Assembly: GCA_003013855.2 (NCBI GenBank)
Contig: ML058466.1
Span: 930,001-994,000 of the forward strand
Source of the DNA: Liriodendron chinense
Taxonomy: Eukaryota > Streptophyta > Magnoliopsida > Magnoliales > Magnoliaceae
Reading direction: 5' to 3'
Length of the DNA stretch: 64,000 nt
Under the pieces are notes generated by a model. That model had not been told where the DNA came from, searched no databases, and saw only the letters and a list, made by a program, of their open reading frames with translations. The stretch's first letter is position 1; every line of letters begins with the position of its first letter. The position numbers were made by a program, and so were the translations under genes. This document shows positions 12,081 to 24,200 of the stretch, piece after piece.

Positions 12081-12503
12081 ATTTCCTTCCTATTCCCCAT
12101 TTGTCCATGTACATGTGTAAAAGGATGGAAACATTTTAAATGAGGCTCATTGCTTTGATATGGAAAGTGAACCAAACCTTGGTCACATATGGACTTTGAA
12201 AAGGGATTTTTCATATAAAGCTTGATTCTTATCCCACTTTGATCTTATGGCACTTGAGTGCATTTTTGTCCAAAATGTGTCCTTGGATGGTGGATTTTCC
12301 TCATTAAGGCATGGCTTGCAACGCTCTTTAAGGTGGGCCTTGCTTTCTTCAATGGGCCCAACACATATCCTAGGCGACACATGGAGTTGGACATTGGATT
12401 TTTGCATTTGAATGTAAGTCCAAATCCATGGGTTTCCTAGATAATGATTTGGATTTTAACGGGTAAAGAATGGGAGCTTACCTTTCTAAGCTTGTAGGAT
12501 TTG

Positions 12504-12838
12504 ATGGCGGACGGCACGAGGGGGCATAGAGCGGTTAATGAGGATTACCCTGCTTTCATTGTTCACCGCGGGGACCATATGTGTTCTCTAGCCAAGGAGC
12601 ACTAACCTCTGCCTTCCATAAAAGGTCGGGGCACCTAAGACCTTTGGGATAACTGGGTGGAACAACCATAGCCGATGCTTGAACGCGTTCTGGCCAACAT
12701 TCCTTTCGCAGGCCTTCTTACATTACGTTTCCACAACAATAATGTCAACCGCATGCTACTTAAAGCCCTTTGTGAGAGGTGGAGGGATGAGACCCACACC
12801 TTTCAACTTCCCTGTGGCGAATGGGGTATAACCCCCCT

Positions 12839-12915
<77 letters not shown>

Positions 12916-14058
12916 AATAGGTTTTCCATTCCATGGGGCAGTTGTTCCCCATGTGGGCTCTCTTACCCCAATTACCCCCAATGACTGGATACGGCTTGTG
13001 GGAGCCAGTCCACCTAAGAGCCAATTTCAGAGTAGCCAAGTGAAACTGTGGTGGTTTCACAACACCTTCGCTGCTGTCATCCCTACTACCGAGCTGGAAG
13101 CCCTTCATAAAGCACGTGCTATGATTACTTACACCTTAGGTTCATTCCTTTTCTGTTATGCGAATGAGAGGATCAATCCTAGATTTCTTCGCTTGACTGA
13201 GGATCTTCACCATTCATATAATTGGAATGAGGCCATCTTGACTCGCATCTACCAGGGCTTGGATAAGACCTCTCGGAGTAGCAGGTCTTTTATAGGTTTT
13301 TGGCCTGTCGTGGAAGTATTCTCTTTAACCTCCCTTGGAGATGTTTGTCTTATTTCTTCATCTGATCCTTGTGTTTTCCCTTGTCTAGACCTGTTTCTAT
13401 GATCATTTCGCTCACCTGTCACTGAAGATACGAGATCATGTTGAACCATCTTTGTATCGTTTCATGCATTCGCGTCAACAAAACCGTCAGCGAAATCCTC
13501 GAGTGTCTAGGGATAATTGGCATGTTGACATAGATGGATTGACTACCGAGGACGTAAGTATCTTATTTTCCCTTATCCGTTGTGTTGTTCTATAACTGAC
13601 TGTGGTGATTTTCTTTCTGGTAGTTTGCTAGAATGCCATATGCCTGTTTTCTCCTTTACTATACTCCTCAACGCGTGGAGGCGTATGATTCTTTGTGTCT
13701 CCGGATCATGCTCTCTGATGCTGAATCATTTCAGTGGTACCTGGGAGAGAGGCTGCTATGACAGATTACCGGCATGGCCCGGGTTCCTTGTTCTGCGCCC
13801 CCTCAGGCTGCTCAGATTCCAACTGATGTCATGGCCGATGCTTTTGAGAGTTAGCCTGGATTTCACTTCATGATCCCAGATCGTGATTATGATGAGTGGC
13901 ATCTACTATATGGACAGGGACCTCTTCTTCCTTCACTATACATTCCAGGGGGTCGTCGCAGGTATGCTAGAGGATCAATGACAGTTCCTCTGATGGATTT
14001 TCACCGTCAGGAGCGAGAGGAGAGGAGGGATGATGATGATTATGTCGGTGATCTGTAG
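12504..14058 (+). pseudogene. Plant mobile domain (PMD) protein, decayed
   Basis: PMD (the 'aminotransferase-like' domain, PF10536) occurs in plant nuclear proteins and in passenger ORFs of retrotransposons. The core motif [16 protein letters not shown] is clear near 12774-12822, preceded by ANIPFAGLLTLRFHNN. After the AT array the domain resumes with QIGFPFHG. Two GT-AG introns are supported by restored frame: 13316-13388 and 13554-13623. The last exon ends with an Arg/Asp-rich tail at 14058. Stops occur in the first exon (after ...LAKEH), before MLERV and after GERLL, and the AT array shifts the frame. The gene lies antisense to the gag of element D. It is dead as it stands; whether it was captured by D or was resident DNA is not settled. 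Confidence 0.75.
12841..12912 (+). repeat. (AT)36 microsatellite inside the PMD domain
   Basis: Exactly 72 bp of alternating A and T lie where the PMD core passes from ...GITPLD to QIGFPFHG. ORFs crossing it on both strands read as Tyr-Ile repeats and are artefacts of the array. The flanking coding halves are in different frames. Confidence 0.95.
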
Positions 14059-15171
14059 CCTGCTTTTCTGAGGATGTATCCAGCTCGTTAATGTATGGCC
14101 TACTTGACATTTTGAGGCCCCCTTTTTGCTTTTCTTCTCGTATCAAAATCTTCTAAATGAAATACAAACCTCGTTTTGCCTCAAATTTCTTGACGATGCT
14201 TGGATGCTTTGATTTTCGACTCATTCTTTAATGCTTTGTGGAAGATACAATTCTCAACTGCATGGATGATGAGTTGAACGATTCAGATTACTCTTTTTAG
14301 CCATGTGGGCCCACTTGATGATCAGATCCTGGACTCTGGCTTTCTTCTTGATGATCAGACCCTTGATCGTATTATTTTATGACTCACATAAGTTCTTCCA
14401 TGGTTTGGATCATGATGATCTTGCCTTTGAATCGTTCAAATTGCTTGTGGGCCCCTCTTGATCAACTTTTCTTCTCTTTGACTTGGTCAGACCCATTTTG
14501 GTCGTGGTTCTTCATGATTGGACAGGTGGGACACCTTTCAAATGACTCAGATCAGATTCAATTAAAATCTGGAGTCGAACGGGGCTTTGGGCAACCCCCA
14601 GGGTGCCAACTGCTGACATGGACTAACAGTCTCACCTACCAGAGGCTGTGGGGCCAATCCCACGGAGAGAGAGGGAGACCATCCCTACGAGCGGCCCACA
14701 GGGGGCTACCCAGACCTCTCTTCATGTGCGGTCTGGGTTGATTCTGGTTCGGACATTCTCAACAGACCACTGTCCCTGTCCCACATTCTCTGTACTCAAC
14801 GGTTCGATTTTAAGCCATGAATCTCCCTTTCGTCTCATCTCTCCTCTTTCTTTTGTCTTTTTCTCTTCTCGTCTCCTCTTGGGTAGCCATTGATGATGGC
14901 TTGGGGGCCATTGAGAGAGATTGGTGGGTCCCATGTTTCAGAAAATGGTGGGGGCTTTAATGAAGGTAGGATGCTCTTGATTGATGGTGTGGATGAAGCT
15001 TTAAATGGGGGGGATTAATTGTGGCTTAGGAATGGTGGTTGATGGAGCTTTTAATGGCCCCATTAATGGTAGCTATGCTGAAATTTCATATTTAAATGGG
15101 GCATTGATTATGGGAGGATTGGATGGTATGGATGAGATGAGGAGGTTGGCCATAGGTGAGGCTATGCATCT
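14059..15171. other. Spacer between PMD and DUF7745-like pseudogenes
   Basis: No domain is recognised. A direct repeat of 'CTTGATGATCAGA' occurs near 14314 and 14347, and there is a G-rich stretch of short 'AATGG(T/G)GG' phrases at 14930-15130. The second part could be leader of the downstream gene. Confidence 0.35.
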
Positions 15172-17437
15172 TTGAGTGTGGACCACATGGATGATGTGAT
15201 CGATGGTGATGATGGCGTCACGATGGACATAGATGGGCTGATCTCATACCTAGATGGTATGGACGATTCAGATGATACCTTTGATGGCTTGGATGCACTT
15301 GATGACGGCCGAGATGTGCGGTACACTTGCTTGGGTGGACTTGATGTGATCATTGATGATGTCTCCTTGATGATGGATGGTGTGGATGTCCCGATGATTC
15401 CTTTGACTGGACAGAGTGATGGTTGGATTCCTGACTTTATGTTGGAGAGGACTGTAGGTCCAGATCTAACCATAGATTCTTCGATTGGGGTCGTCGAGGC
15501 TCTTCTTAACGGTTCAGATGCATTTTTTGACGGTCAGATTGGTCAGGATGCCACGATGTGTGGCGTAATCTTTACTGATAGCCTTCTTGACGGAGAGTAC
15601 CGACCTTTTCCTGATCATCGACCCTTTACGCATTCGGTTCGCGAGGTGAGCGAGTCTTCTCATGCAGCTGAGGTCATGACGGTTTCAGATAGCGATGCGA
15701 CTATATCAGACTTAGTCGCTACTGGGGATATGTCAGGGACTGTCGAGTTTGCAGGGGTTCCAGTTTTTCCTTCTCCTTCGCCTGTTGATCTTCCGATCCT
15801 TGATGAGCTGTCATCGATTCCTGGGCCTTTTGGTCTGGAGGGGATTCCTGTGAGGACTTGCCAGTTGCTTCCTCGTCCTTCTTGTTTGCCATGACTGCTT
15901 GCTTGGCTTGATAGATTGTCAGCTTATGAGATTCGAGAGTTGGAGTCCTATAGCTTTGGCGGTCTGATCCATATGGCTACGGTTGACATTGATTGGAAGA
16001 TGCTCGGGGCCGCACTGATTAATTGGGTCCCTTCGTTGAACTTGTTTGCGTTCAACGATATGGAGATGGGACCTTCTTTAGAGGAGCTCACGCGCTTGAC
16101 AGGTCTTCCCTGGGATTATGCTCAGTATTTCTCGCCGAAGACTTTCCCGAAGACTGTCACTCCACAGAACTGGTTTGGGATTCCTTATCTTATTCAACCT
16201 GCAGCTGATGGTCAGGATGTTGTGGTCTTCTCTTTAGACTTATTGTATGATATTTTCTCGGGCCCTCGGAGGGTGGCAGGGTCCCTACTTTCTCATAATG
16301 TGCTGATGTTCTGTCTGATAACTGAGGTGCTATTCTCAGGATGGCGTCGATCTCAGACTCCTTTGCTCTTTGAGGTGATGAGCCAAGTTGTTCGACGGCA
16401 GGGGATCATTTCTCTTATCGTGGCTGAGTTGTTCAATGGGCTAACTGACTGTGCCTTAGGCCGCACCCGTGTCCTTCGTGGCTACTGTGCATTTCTCTAG
16501 GTATCCCTTTTGTACTTTCTTTCTCTTTTCTTGTCTTTTAGGAACTGCTTTGCTTTAACAGAATCTTTTTACTTTCTCATGATCAGATCTGGCTATGGGA
16601 GTGTATTTCACTGACTATTCCTGTATCATTTTCCGGCACTCGTTGCTTGATCTCATGCACCATATTATGGAGTTTCTTCTGCATACAGCCAGGATGAGTG
16701 AGCCCTTGTATCACAGGATGTTTGCTGAGCTGCGTGACTGGAATGTTCGTTGGGAGTCATCTTGGCTTTCACTCCCTCCAGTACTTTGTGATGCTCATCG
16801 CTTCCTCTGATGCTGGTAGGCTTTCGTTCTTACTTTTCTTATCACCTAATCCTGTTCCTGCGGCAGGTTCGGGTATGAGTAAGATGTTCCTCTTTTCGCT
16901 TTCTCGGGTATTGGGCGGCGATCTCTTCCGGCCAGATCATTCGACTTTAGGACTTGGGTTGATGGGTCCTGGGCGAGTCACCTGACTATTAATTTGCTTG
17001 GTTTTGAGACGAGGACTTTTTCGATGGCGAATGCCCCATATCAACATTGGGTTGCTGAGCAGTCTCTATATCGATGCATTCTTTGTTGGCAATTGGCCGC
17101 TGATGAGGATGAGCTAGATGTTCTTGGGGACGTTGGTTCTTCATCTGGTTCATATGAGCCCTTTGAGGAGTGTCCATTTACCAATCCCGGCTTCCTCTTG
17201 GCCACTCATGGCCACTTGTTGTCTGAGATTTCTGTGCTCCGGTATCATTGTGAGATGTTGTCGAGGAGATTGGCCGCTGATCAGAGGTTGTCTGATGAGG
17301 AGACGACGATTCGTAGCCTTGAGCGAGATGAGGTGCATTACCTGCGCATGGAGGTGAGCAAGCTGAGAGAGAGGCTATTTCATTATGAGTCAGAGGACTT
17401 ACCTGACATAACTTTACAAGAGGAGGGCAAAGATTGA
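15172..17437 (+). pseudogene. DUF7745-like protein with acidic N-terminus and C-terminal coiled coil, decayed
   Basis: Function is unknown; such proteins are common in plant retroelements. Residues 1-240 (15172-15894) are very rich in Asp, then a stop. The next open stretch (15916-16500) carries IRELESYSFGGLIHM ... MEMGPSLEELTRLTGLPW, the layout I associate with DUF7745. An intron at 16501-16586 rejoins IWLWECISL, and a second short one may lie at 16816-16866. The final exon (16994-17437) ends in a heptad-like helix (LERDEVHYLRMEVSKLRERL). Stops and frame changes in the middle show decay. It converges tail-to-tail on the D gag. The family name is from memory; the coiled coil and the break pattern are seen directly. 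Confidence 0.6.
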
Positions 17438-17913
17438 TTTTCTGCTCTTGGGGGCTGTGTCGGCCATCTGTACATCCCTTTTTACATAGTACTTGATTGG
17501 CGAAGATGTATATTTTTTTGTATTTTTGAAGGAAATGATATGATATATGTAAAAGAAATACGATGCATTTAATGAAAAGAGAAAACTTTTTGAGAACTAA
17601 TTGTGCCATGAGATGTCTTGTGAGTGTGTCTGGATTTTGTGCCGAGACGTAGGAATCAGAACTGAGGCTCGGCCAATGCTTTGACTGATGTCTCGAAATT
17701 GACTTGTGTGAGATCCCTTTGGTTCCCTAGAGGTGTAGGCAATGGAAACTGTTACTTCCTGAGATTTTTGTCAAAATTTGTTGAGTTCTTTGTCCCCAAC
17801 TGTACTTCTTCTTGTTCTTGAACTGTAACTGCTTGAGCTGATCTTGATCGCCTGGTTTCTTGGTACCTGCACTTTTTATTTTTATTTTTCTATTTGAGCC
17901 ATGTTTGCCTACA

Positions 17914-18125
17914 GAGCTCTTTCGAGTTTTCACCACAGCCGACTTTTTCCCGTCATTTTTGCCCGTGGTGCCCTTTCAGGTTTTCACCATGTCCCAGGTC
18001 TTTAATCTTGCTTGCCCCTTAGCAGTTATGCTGTTTTTACCCTCGGCGCCCTGTCGGGTTTTCACCAAGTCCGCTGTATGCCCACTGTTTTTACTTGGAG
18101 CGCCCTTTCGGGTTTTCTCTCTGCC
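17914..18125 (+). repeat. Four spaced copies of GCCCTTTCGGGTTTTCACC
   Basis: Copies with small changes begin near 17914, 17971, 18049 and 18101, with unequal spacers of about 50-80 bp. On the minus strand they read GGTGAAAACCCGAAAGGGC, a phrase I recognise from spacers of plant gypsy elements. It lies between the two convergent coding regions of D. Confidence 0.7.
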
Positions 18126-18454
18126 CTCTTTGTTTAGGCACACACTTTCTTTTTTCTCTTTTTCTTTTTTGAATTTTGTCTTTTTTAGATTTTGGATAAC
18201 TACAGCGGCTAAAGGTTGGGACTCCGTCGTTGCCGGCCGAAGGTAGCATTTCGTCCCTTATCTTAGCTTATAATAGCAAAGCTGTCGGTCTTAGCTATAG
18301 ACCCTTCTGAGAGGGATGGATGACTGTGTTTTCTTTCGGGTTTTTTTTTCTTGGGTGCCTTGTTTTGGCATCCCCATTTTCTCTCTTTTTGTTCTTTTCT
18401 TTATTTTCTTTTTTTATCCTTTTCTTCTCTCTTTTTTCCTTTGAATTTTTTTTA
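18126..18454. other. Pyrimidine-rich junction after truncated D gag
   Basis: T- and CT-rich DNA with no coding signal. The similarity to the E gag stops at about 18455, so this is the point at which the rest of gag and all of pol were lost or replaced in D. Confidence 0.5.
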
Positions 18455-20224
18455 TTTGTTACCTTGAGCAATGGCGATGATGTTGTTTACCTCTGTCGGG
18501 TGAGGAGGAGAACTGCTGCGGTTTCCACTCCCATATCCAATAGGTCTTCCTTCCACTCTATTCCATTTGACTAGAATGGCCTGATGAGGCCATGGGGAGA
18601 TTGTCTTTGTACAGATTCCTGCTTCGACTTGCTCTTTAGCACAGATCAACTGTGAGAAATTCGCATATGGATGCGAGATGAGATATCCAGATATGCCAGG
18701 ATATGTTAAATAAACAATCATGGAGATTTGTTCTTCGTCGATGGGTGTCCGCATTCTGGCTGCCATAGCTCACCAACATCTCACATAAGCTGATAACGTT
18801 TCGTCACTCCTTTGCCTAAGAGCTGCGAGGCCGGCTGGCTGCCATGTTGAGATTGTATGCGAATCTGTCGACGAAAGCCTGAGAGAGTTGCTCCCAAGTC
18901 CTAATGCAATTGCAGTCCAATGATGTGCACCAGTCTAGGGCATCGCCCTTCAGAGATTTTTAGAACAAGCGAATGAGGGCTCCTTCATCAGCTCCCCAAT
19001 GAAAGCCTTGAGGTGCGCTGTGGGACAACCGCTGCTGTCGTATCTTTTGAATTTTGGTACCTCAAAGTTGAGGTATCTAAGCATCTGGAAAAGGACACAA
19101 GTCTTTGAACTTGGTCAAAGGTAGATCAATTCCCTGTTGTCGCTGTAGTTGATTTTGCAAGGTCTGAAACTGCTCCCGCAACTCGTCCAGTCCTGCATGA
19201 TCTACTCGAGCGATTGGTGCCTCTCAAAGTAAGGCACGTTCTTCTTCGGCATAGTGGTCGATGTCTTCGACCTTATGGGCTTGATGAAAAGCAACCGTGG
19301 GTTGCTGAATTTGATTCGATGATTGAACTGGATTCTGACGAACTTATGCTTGAAATGACTGTAATTGAGCCGGAGACTGTACTGAAGGTTAAACTAGAAC
19401 TTGTTGGAATTTAATTAGTTTGCTGAATTGAAGATTGATGAAAATTAAATGGATTTTGCTGAATTGAAGATTGCTGGAAATTAACTGGAATCCCATCGGC
19501 GGGAATGTGCTGGAATTGAAAAGTGCTCCTGTTTGTAGGAGGCTAAGATGTTGGGAAGTGACCCCCTAGTTGGGTATTCGCCACTGTTCGCTGATTGATG
19601 TGTGCTTGACACTGACCCCCATTGTGGGCATTCGCCAGTGTTGTCCCTGCTGTTGGAAATTGAATTGAAATCCCATTGGTGGGGATGTGCTGAAATTGAG
19701 TAAAGGTCCCATCGGCGGGGACATGCTAAGAAAGGAAAGGGGTCCCATCGGCGAGGACATGTTAAGAAAGGAAAGGGGTCCCATCGGCGGGGACATGCTG
19801 GAATCTACTGAGATTGTTGCTTGTAAGATTGACTGGAAGTTGACTGGAAGTCCCTACGACGGGAATGCTCTAAGACGATCTTGTCATCGCAGGAAGGTAT
19901 TGAGAAGGATGCCCTATAGACAAAGGGCTGAGACGGCTGTTATTGGTAGTCTTGGGCAGACTCCGATCGTTGTGCTTGATTTGAATTGGAAGCCAAAGGG
20001 ACCCAACATGGTTGCTAAGATTGCTGAACTGAGCCAACTTGATTGTTGGCTACTGCGGTAGCTTGTGCTTGCATGAATTGCAAGAGAATTTATTGCATTG
20101 CTCCCATTCCTTATGCCAATTCTTGCATGATTGGCGTATTCTAAATTGGTTGTTGAGCCGGAGGTTGCGCTTCGGCCATGTTAAGGGCAGGGAAGAGGTA
20201 AACTTCCTCTTCGTGGTCAGACAT
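18455..20224 (-). pseudogene. gag: Ty3/gypsy gag of element D, truncated and frameshifted
   Basis: The start codon at 20224 and the reading MSDHEEE... match the E gag at 60230. The conserved block MAARMRTPIDEEQISMIVYL with GISGYLISHPYANFSQL lies at 18766-18560. Homology to E ends near E position 61930, before the zinc knuckle. Several stops and frame changes occur. In one place D keeps the frame that E lost (19176-19200 against 61190). The gene is nonfunctional but useful as a reference for E. Confidence 0.85.
19705..19812 (-). repeat. 36-bp minisatellite in D gag (three units)
   Basis: GGTCCCATCGGCGGGGACAT begins at 19705, 19741 and 19777, each followed by GCTAAGAAAGGAAAGG or a variant. The E gag has only two related phrases here (near 60655 and 60695), so the array expanded in D within the Gln/Pro-rich part of gag. 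Confidence 0.9.
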
Positions 20225-20456
20225 GGCTTGCTAAACTCGAGTGCGGATTATGTGCGGAAGGGAAGTTATTTCCGAAGACGTTGAGCCCAAGGAGGCGCAA
20301 TGGTGAGGAATATGCTCTACTCTTTTTTTTGGGTTTTAGAATTTTCTATTTTTTTTCTTTTTGGATGGAATGCTATGCAAATGAGATTGTATGAGGGTTC
20401 AAGTACAGGAGAGATTCCATTTTTCAAGTTGGATCACGACTAGTGGGACTAGCATA

Positions 20457-20474
20457 TCCCCAACAGAGTCGTCA
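20457..20474 (-). other. Primer-binding site of element D
   Basis: On the minus strand TGACGACTCTGTTGGGGA follows the LTR end at 20478 after three bases. It is a diverged form of the E site TGGCGACTCCACTGGGGA and fixes the LTR end. Confidence 0.8.
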
Positions 20475-21209
20475 TTATGTGGACGCTCGCCTTTCCGCGC
20501 TCCCAACCCTCCCTTTTGAAAAGGGGTATGCGCGAATCGCCATTGTGCCACTGGCTCTCGCCTCGTTCTCGAGGGCTTTTTTCGGTTGTCGTGTTAAACT
20601 AGATATGTTTGGATGAGTTCGTATAAGACCATAGTCGCCACTAGCTAATTACTTCGAATTTACATTCGGCTAGACCCCGTAGAAACGTTAGAGAAGAAAA
20701 TTTGAAGATTCCTTCCTCTAAAATGACTCCTTTTGATCTGGGGTCAGAGATTCGAGGTAAGGGATCACGGTTACAGGGTGGGAAGGTGTTAGGCACCCAC
20801 TCTACCCGTACCGAAGTACGGTCGCTACTTCACAGAATCGAACTAATACTTGAAAGTCTAATTTAATCCTCGTATGTTCTCATGAATGATATGATGCATG
20901 AATGTAGGTCTGAACAGTAAGAGTTTTTTATGGGAAGGTTTCCATTAATAGGCAAGCCCAGAGCATACGCTCGAACTAACAGGGTGCTTTATGCGGGATG
21001 CATGCTGTGTATTTGATTAATCAAAGTGCTTGCAGTGATATGATAAGCAGGGGGTTGGAAGAATAGTAAATGTTGCACTTATGCTAGATGCGAATGAGAT
21101 GATGCTAATAAAAGAGTAGCTGGATGGACGGAGGTGTTGCAAGGGTTTGCTTCGAGTAGGCTAAGATTGGGACTTAGGTAGCTTGGGAGACTTGGACCAG
21201 GGTCAGGCT

Positions 21210-24200
21210 TGTTAGTGCACTTTTCTGTGGCATACTAGTGCACCTTGTTTGTCAATCACTTAGGTCAGTGAGTCTAGTATCAGTTGAGCTTAATGAAGAC
21301 AAAGATTGAAGACTCAAGATGGACCAGCTACATTAAGGATGAAGAAACAGGTAAAAGAGATGGCTTAGTGTGCCTTGCCTTGAACCTACCCAAAACCATA
21401 ACCTCTTAGATGACTTGGACCAACTAGGTATACCTTTAATCATCATCATTAGTCTTAGAACTCCATGAAAAACATGATAAGTTAGACTAATTAAAGAGTA
21501 GGAAGCTGCTATAAACAATTCAGCTCAAACAACAGTTTTCGATTGATCTCCGATCAATCGGACATTGGCTCTGATATGACTCCGATCCATCGGACAGAAG
21601 TTCCGATCAATCGAAAATTGTTCCAGCAACTTCGATAAACCTCTAGACATATTTTCAATCAATCGAACAATCTTCCAATCCATCGGAAGGGGTCCGTCTG
21701 ATCAATCGGAATATCTTTCAGAGATTTCATTGGATAGATTTTCGATCAATCGAATATGTCTCCGATCAATCGAACAGGTCTTTGATCAATCGGACCTTTT
21801 TCTGATCAATCAGAGATATGCGAATCTGCCCGTTTTTTTACCGTTGGAAGAATATCTATTTAAAGAGGGGGATTCGTTTTTGAGCAAGGAGAGGGGATTT
21901 TGAGGAGATAGGAGCCACAATTGTTGAAGATCATTAAGAGCTCTATTCCTAACCCAAACAAGTGATCTTCCTTGTGATTCATCACAAGTATGGAGCATTC
22001 AAAGCTCAAGGAGAAGATGCACTTGTCCCTCTTTTGATCTCTAGAGATTGGATTGTGTTAGTGCACTTTTTTGTGGCATACTAGTGCACCTTGTTTGTCA
22101 ATCACTTAGGTCAGTGAGTCTAGTGTCGGTTGAGCTTAATGAAGACGAAGACTCAAGACTCAAGACGGACCAGATGCATCAAGGAAGAAGAAACAGGTAA
22201 AAGTGATGCCTTGGTGTGCCTTGCCTTGACCAAAACCCAACCCATAACCTCTTAGATGACTTGCACCAACTAGGTATACCCTTAGTCATCATCATTAGTC
22301 TTAGAACTCCAAGAAAAACATGATAAGTTAGACTACTTAAAGAGGTGGAAGCTGCTGTAATCAAAACAGCTCAAACGGCAGTTTTCGATTGATCTCCGAT
22401 CAATTGGACGTTGGCTCCGATTGGACTCCGATCCATCAGACAGAATCTCCGATCAATCGGAATTTGTTTCAGCAAAATTTGAAAATCCACTGGACAAATT
22501 TTCGATCAATCGGACATACTTCCGATCCATCGGAAGGGGTCAGTCCGATCAATTGGACCATGTTACGATCAATCGGAATATCTTCCAGAGAATCCACTGG
22601 ACTGATTTCCGATCAATCGGACATGTCTCCGATCAATTGAACAGGTCTCCGATCAATCGGACCTTTTTCCGATCAATCGGAGATGCACTAATTTGCCCCT
22701 TTTTTTACCGTTGGAGCTCGAACTTTATAAATATTGAGCTCGGTTCTTGGGCATTGAGAGAAGGTTTTGAGAGCCTATTTGCCATACCTTTTGTACATCA
22801 TATGGGGCCTCAAAGAGGAGGAGATTCAAGTCATATCCCTTGTGTTTAAATCACAAGTGAGGGCATTCAAATGCAAACATAGAGATGACTTGATTCCTCT
22901 CTCAATTCTAGAGGTGAGACACTATACCACATAGTTATATCTCTTATTCAATACCTCTAGAAGACCCTCTAGGTAAATCTCCTAGTTAGGACAAGCTACA
23001 TACCCCATGTAGGAGATTTAACCATTCCCTAGCACCTTGGGCATCTCCAATGGAGCATCACATGCAAGGTAGCTGATCTTGGAGCTGAAGCCTTGGCAAA
23101 GCAATGGCAGTCAAAGATCGGGGGAGCACATGGGGAGCTGATTCAAGCACGGGAGAGCGAGAAGAAGCAACCCAAAGTGGCGCTACAAAGGGGCTCAATC
23201 CAACAAGTAAGGTTGTCTTTTTAGAAGTCCATCCACTCAATTCCCTGTGGGAGTTGAGTGTAGAGTTTGTTTGACAAACTCGAACTAGGGTTGTTAGCCG
23301 ATCCTTGGCCTATTAGTTGGGCCTAAAATCTAGGGTCGTTAGCCGATCCTTGGTCTGTTAGTCAGCCTAAATTCAGGGACGTCAGCCATTCCTTGGCTCG
23401 TTAGTCGGCCTAAACAAAGTCTCCAAGAGGAAGCCACCAACACGGGTGCAAACGTGTAGGTTGGGAGGAACCTGTAAACTCCCTGGTTGGGTGGATCCGA
23501 GTTAAAACACCTTGGTTGGGAGAAATCAGATTTAAACTCCCCAGTGAATGCCGGTGTGCTCAAAGGGGTTGAGTACTTGAATCAGGGAGTGGAGTAGACA
23601 AGTAGTCGAACCACTATACATCCTTGTGTTTGTGATTGTTCTTGAGCACATTTCTCTTTATGCATTGTGTTTAATTGGTTAATTATAAATGCTTAGTTAG
23701 GAATGCATGCTAGGCACTTAATAGGCACATCCACACTCATAAGATGTACTTTCACTACCTCATGTTGACTTGAGCATTTCTTGATCCATCCTCTATAGTC
23801 CACATGAGTTGTTTAGACTAGGTTGCTGATTGCACTTATCATTTGCTAGTCTCTTGATTGGACCCACTCAGGCTTGAAAGTCGAAGTGTTAATCGCTTAC
23901 GTAGTTTAATTTGTTAAATTGTTTAAGTAGTTGAAAAGTTTTTAAAAGGTCCTAATCACCCCCTCCTATTGGTTTAGCCATAATTCTAGTTGCTCTTTAA
24001 GCTTCCGCACGTGTATGCATAGGGTGTCGTGTTAGACCACCCGACGCACTTTCAGATTGATCTTGATAGTCATATTCTTATCCAATACTCTATGATGAGA
24101 TCTTTGTAGGTGAGACTCTCTAGGCAACCCATTGTCACAAGTTGTAAAGATCTCAAACCTACCCTCCTACCACCTTGGGCATATCAAAGGCATCACTTGC

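Noticed and set aside
12675..13108. Overlapping ORFs with long Tyr-Ile runs on both strands
   Set aside because: They are translations of the (AT)36 array; only the flanking PMD residues are meaningful.
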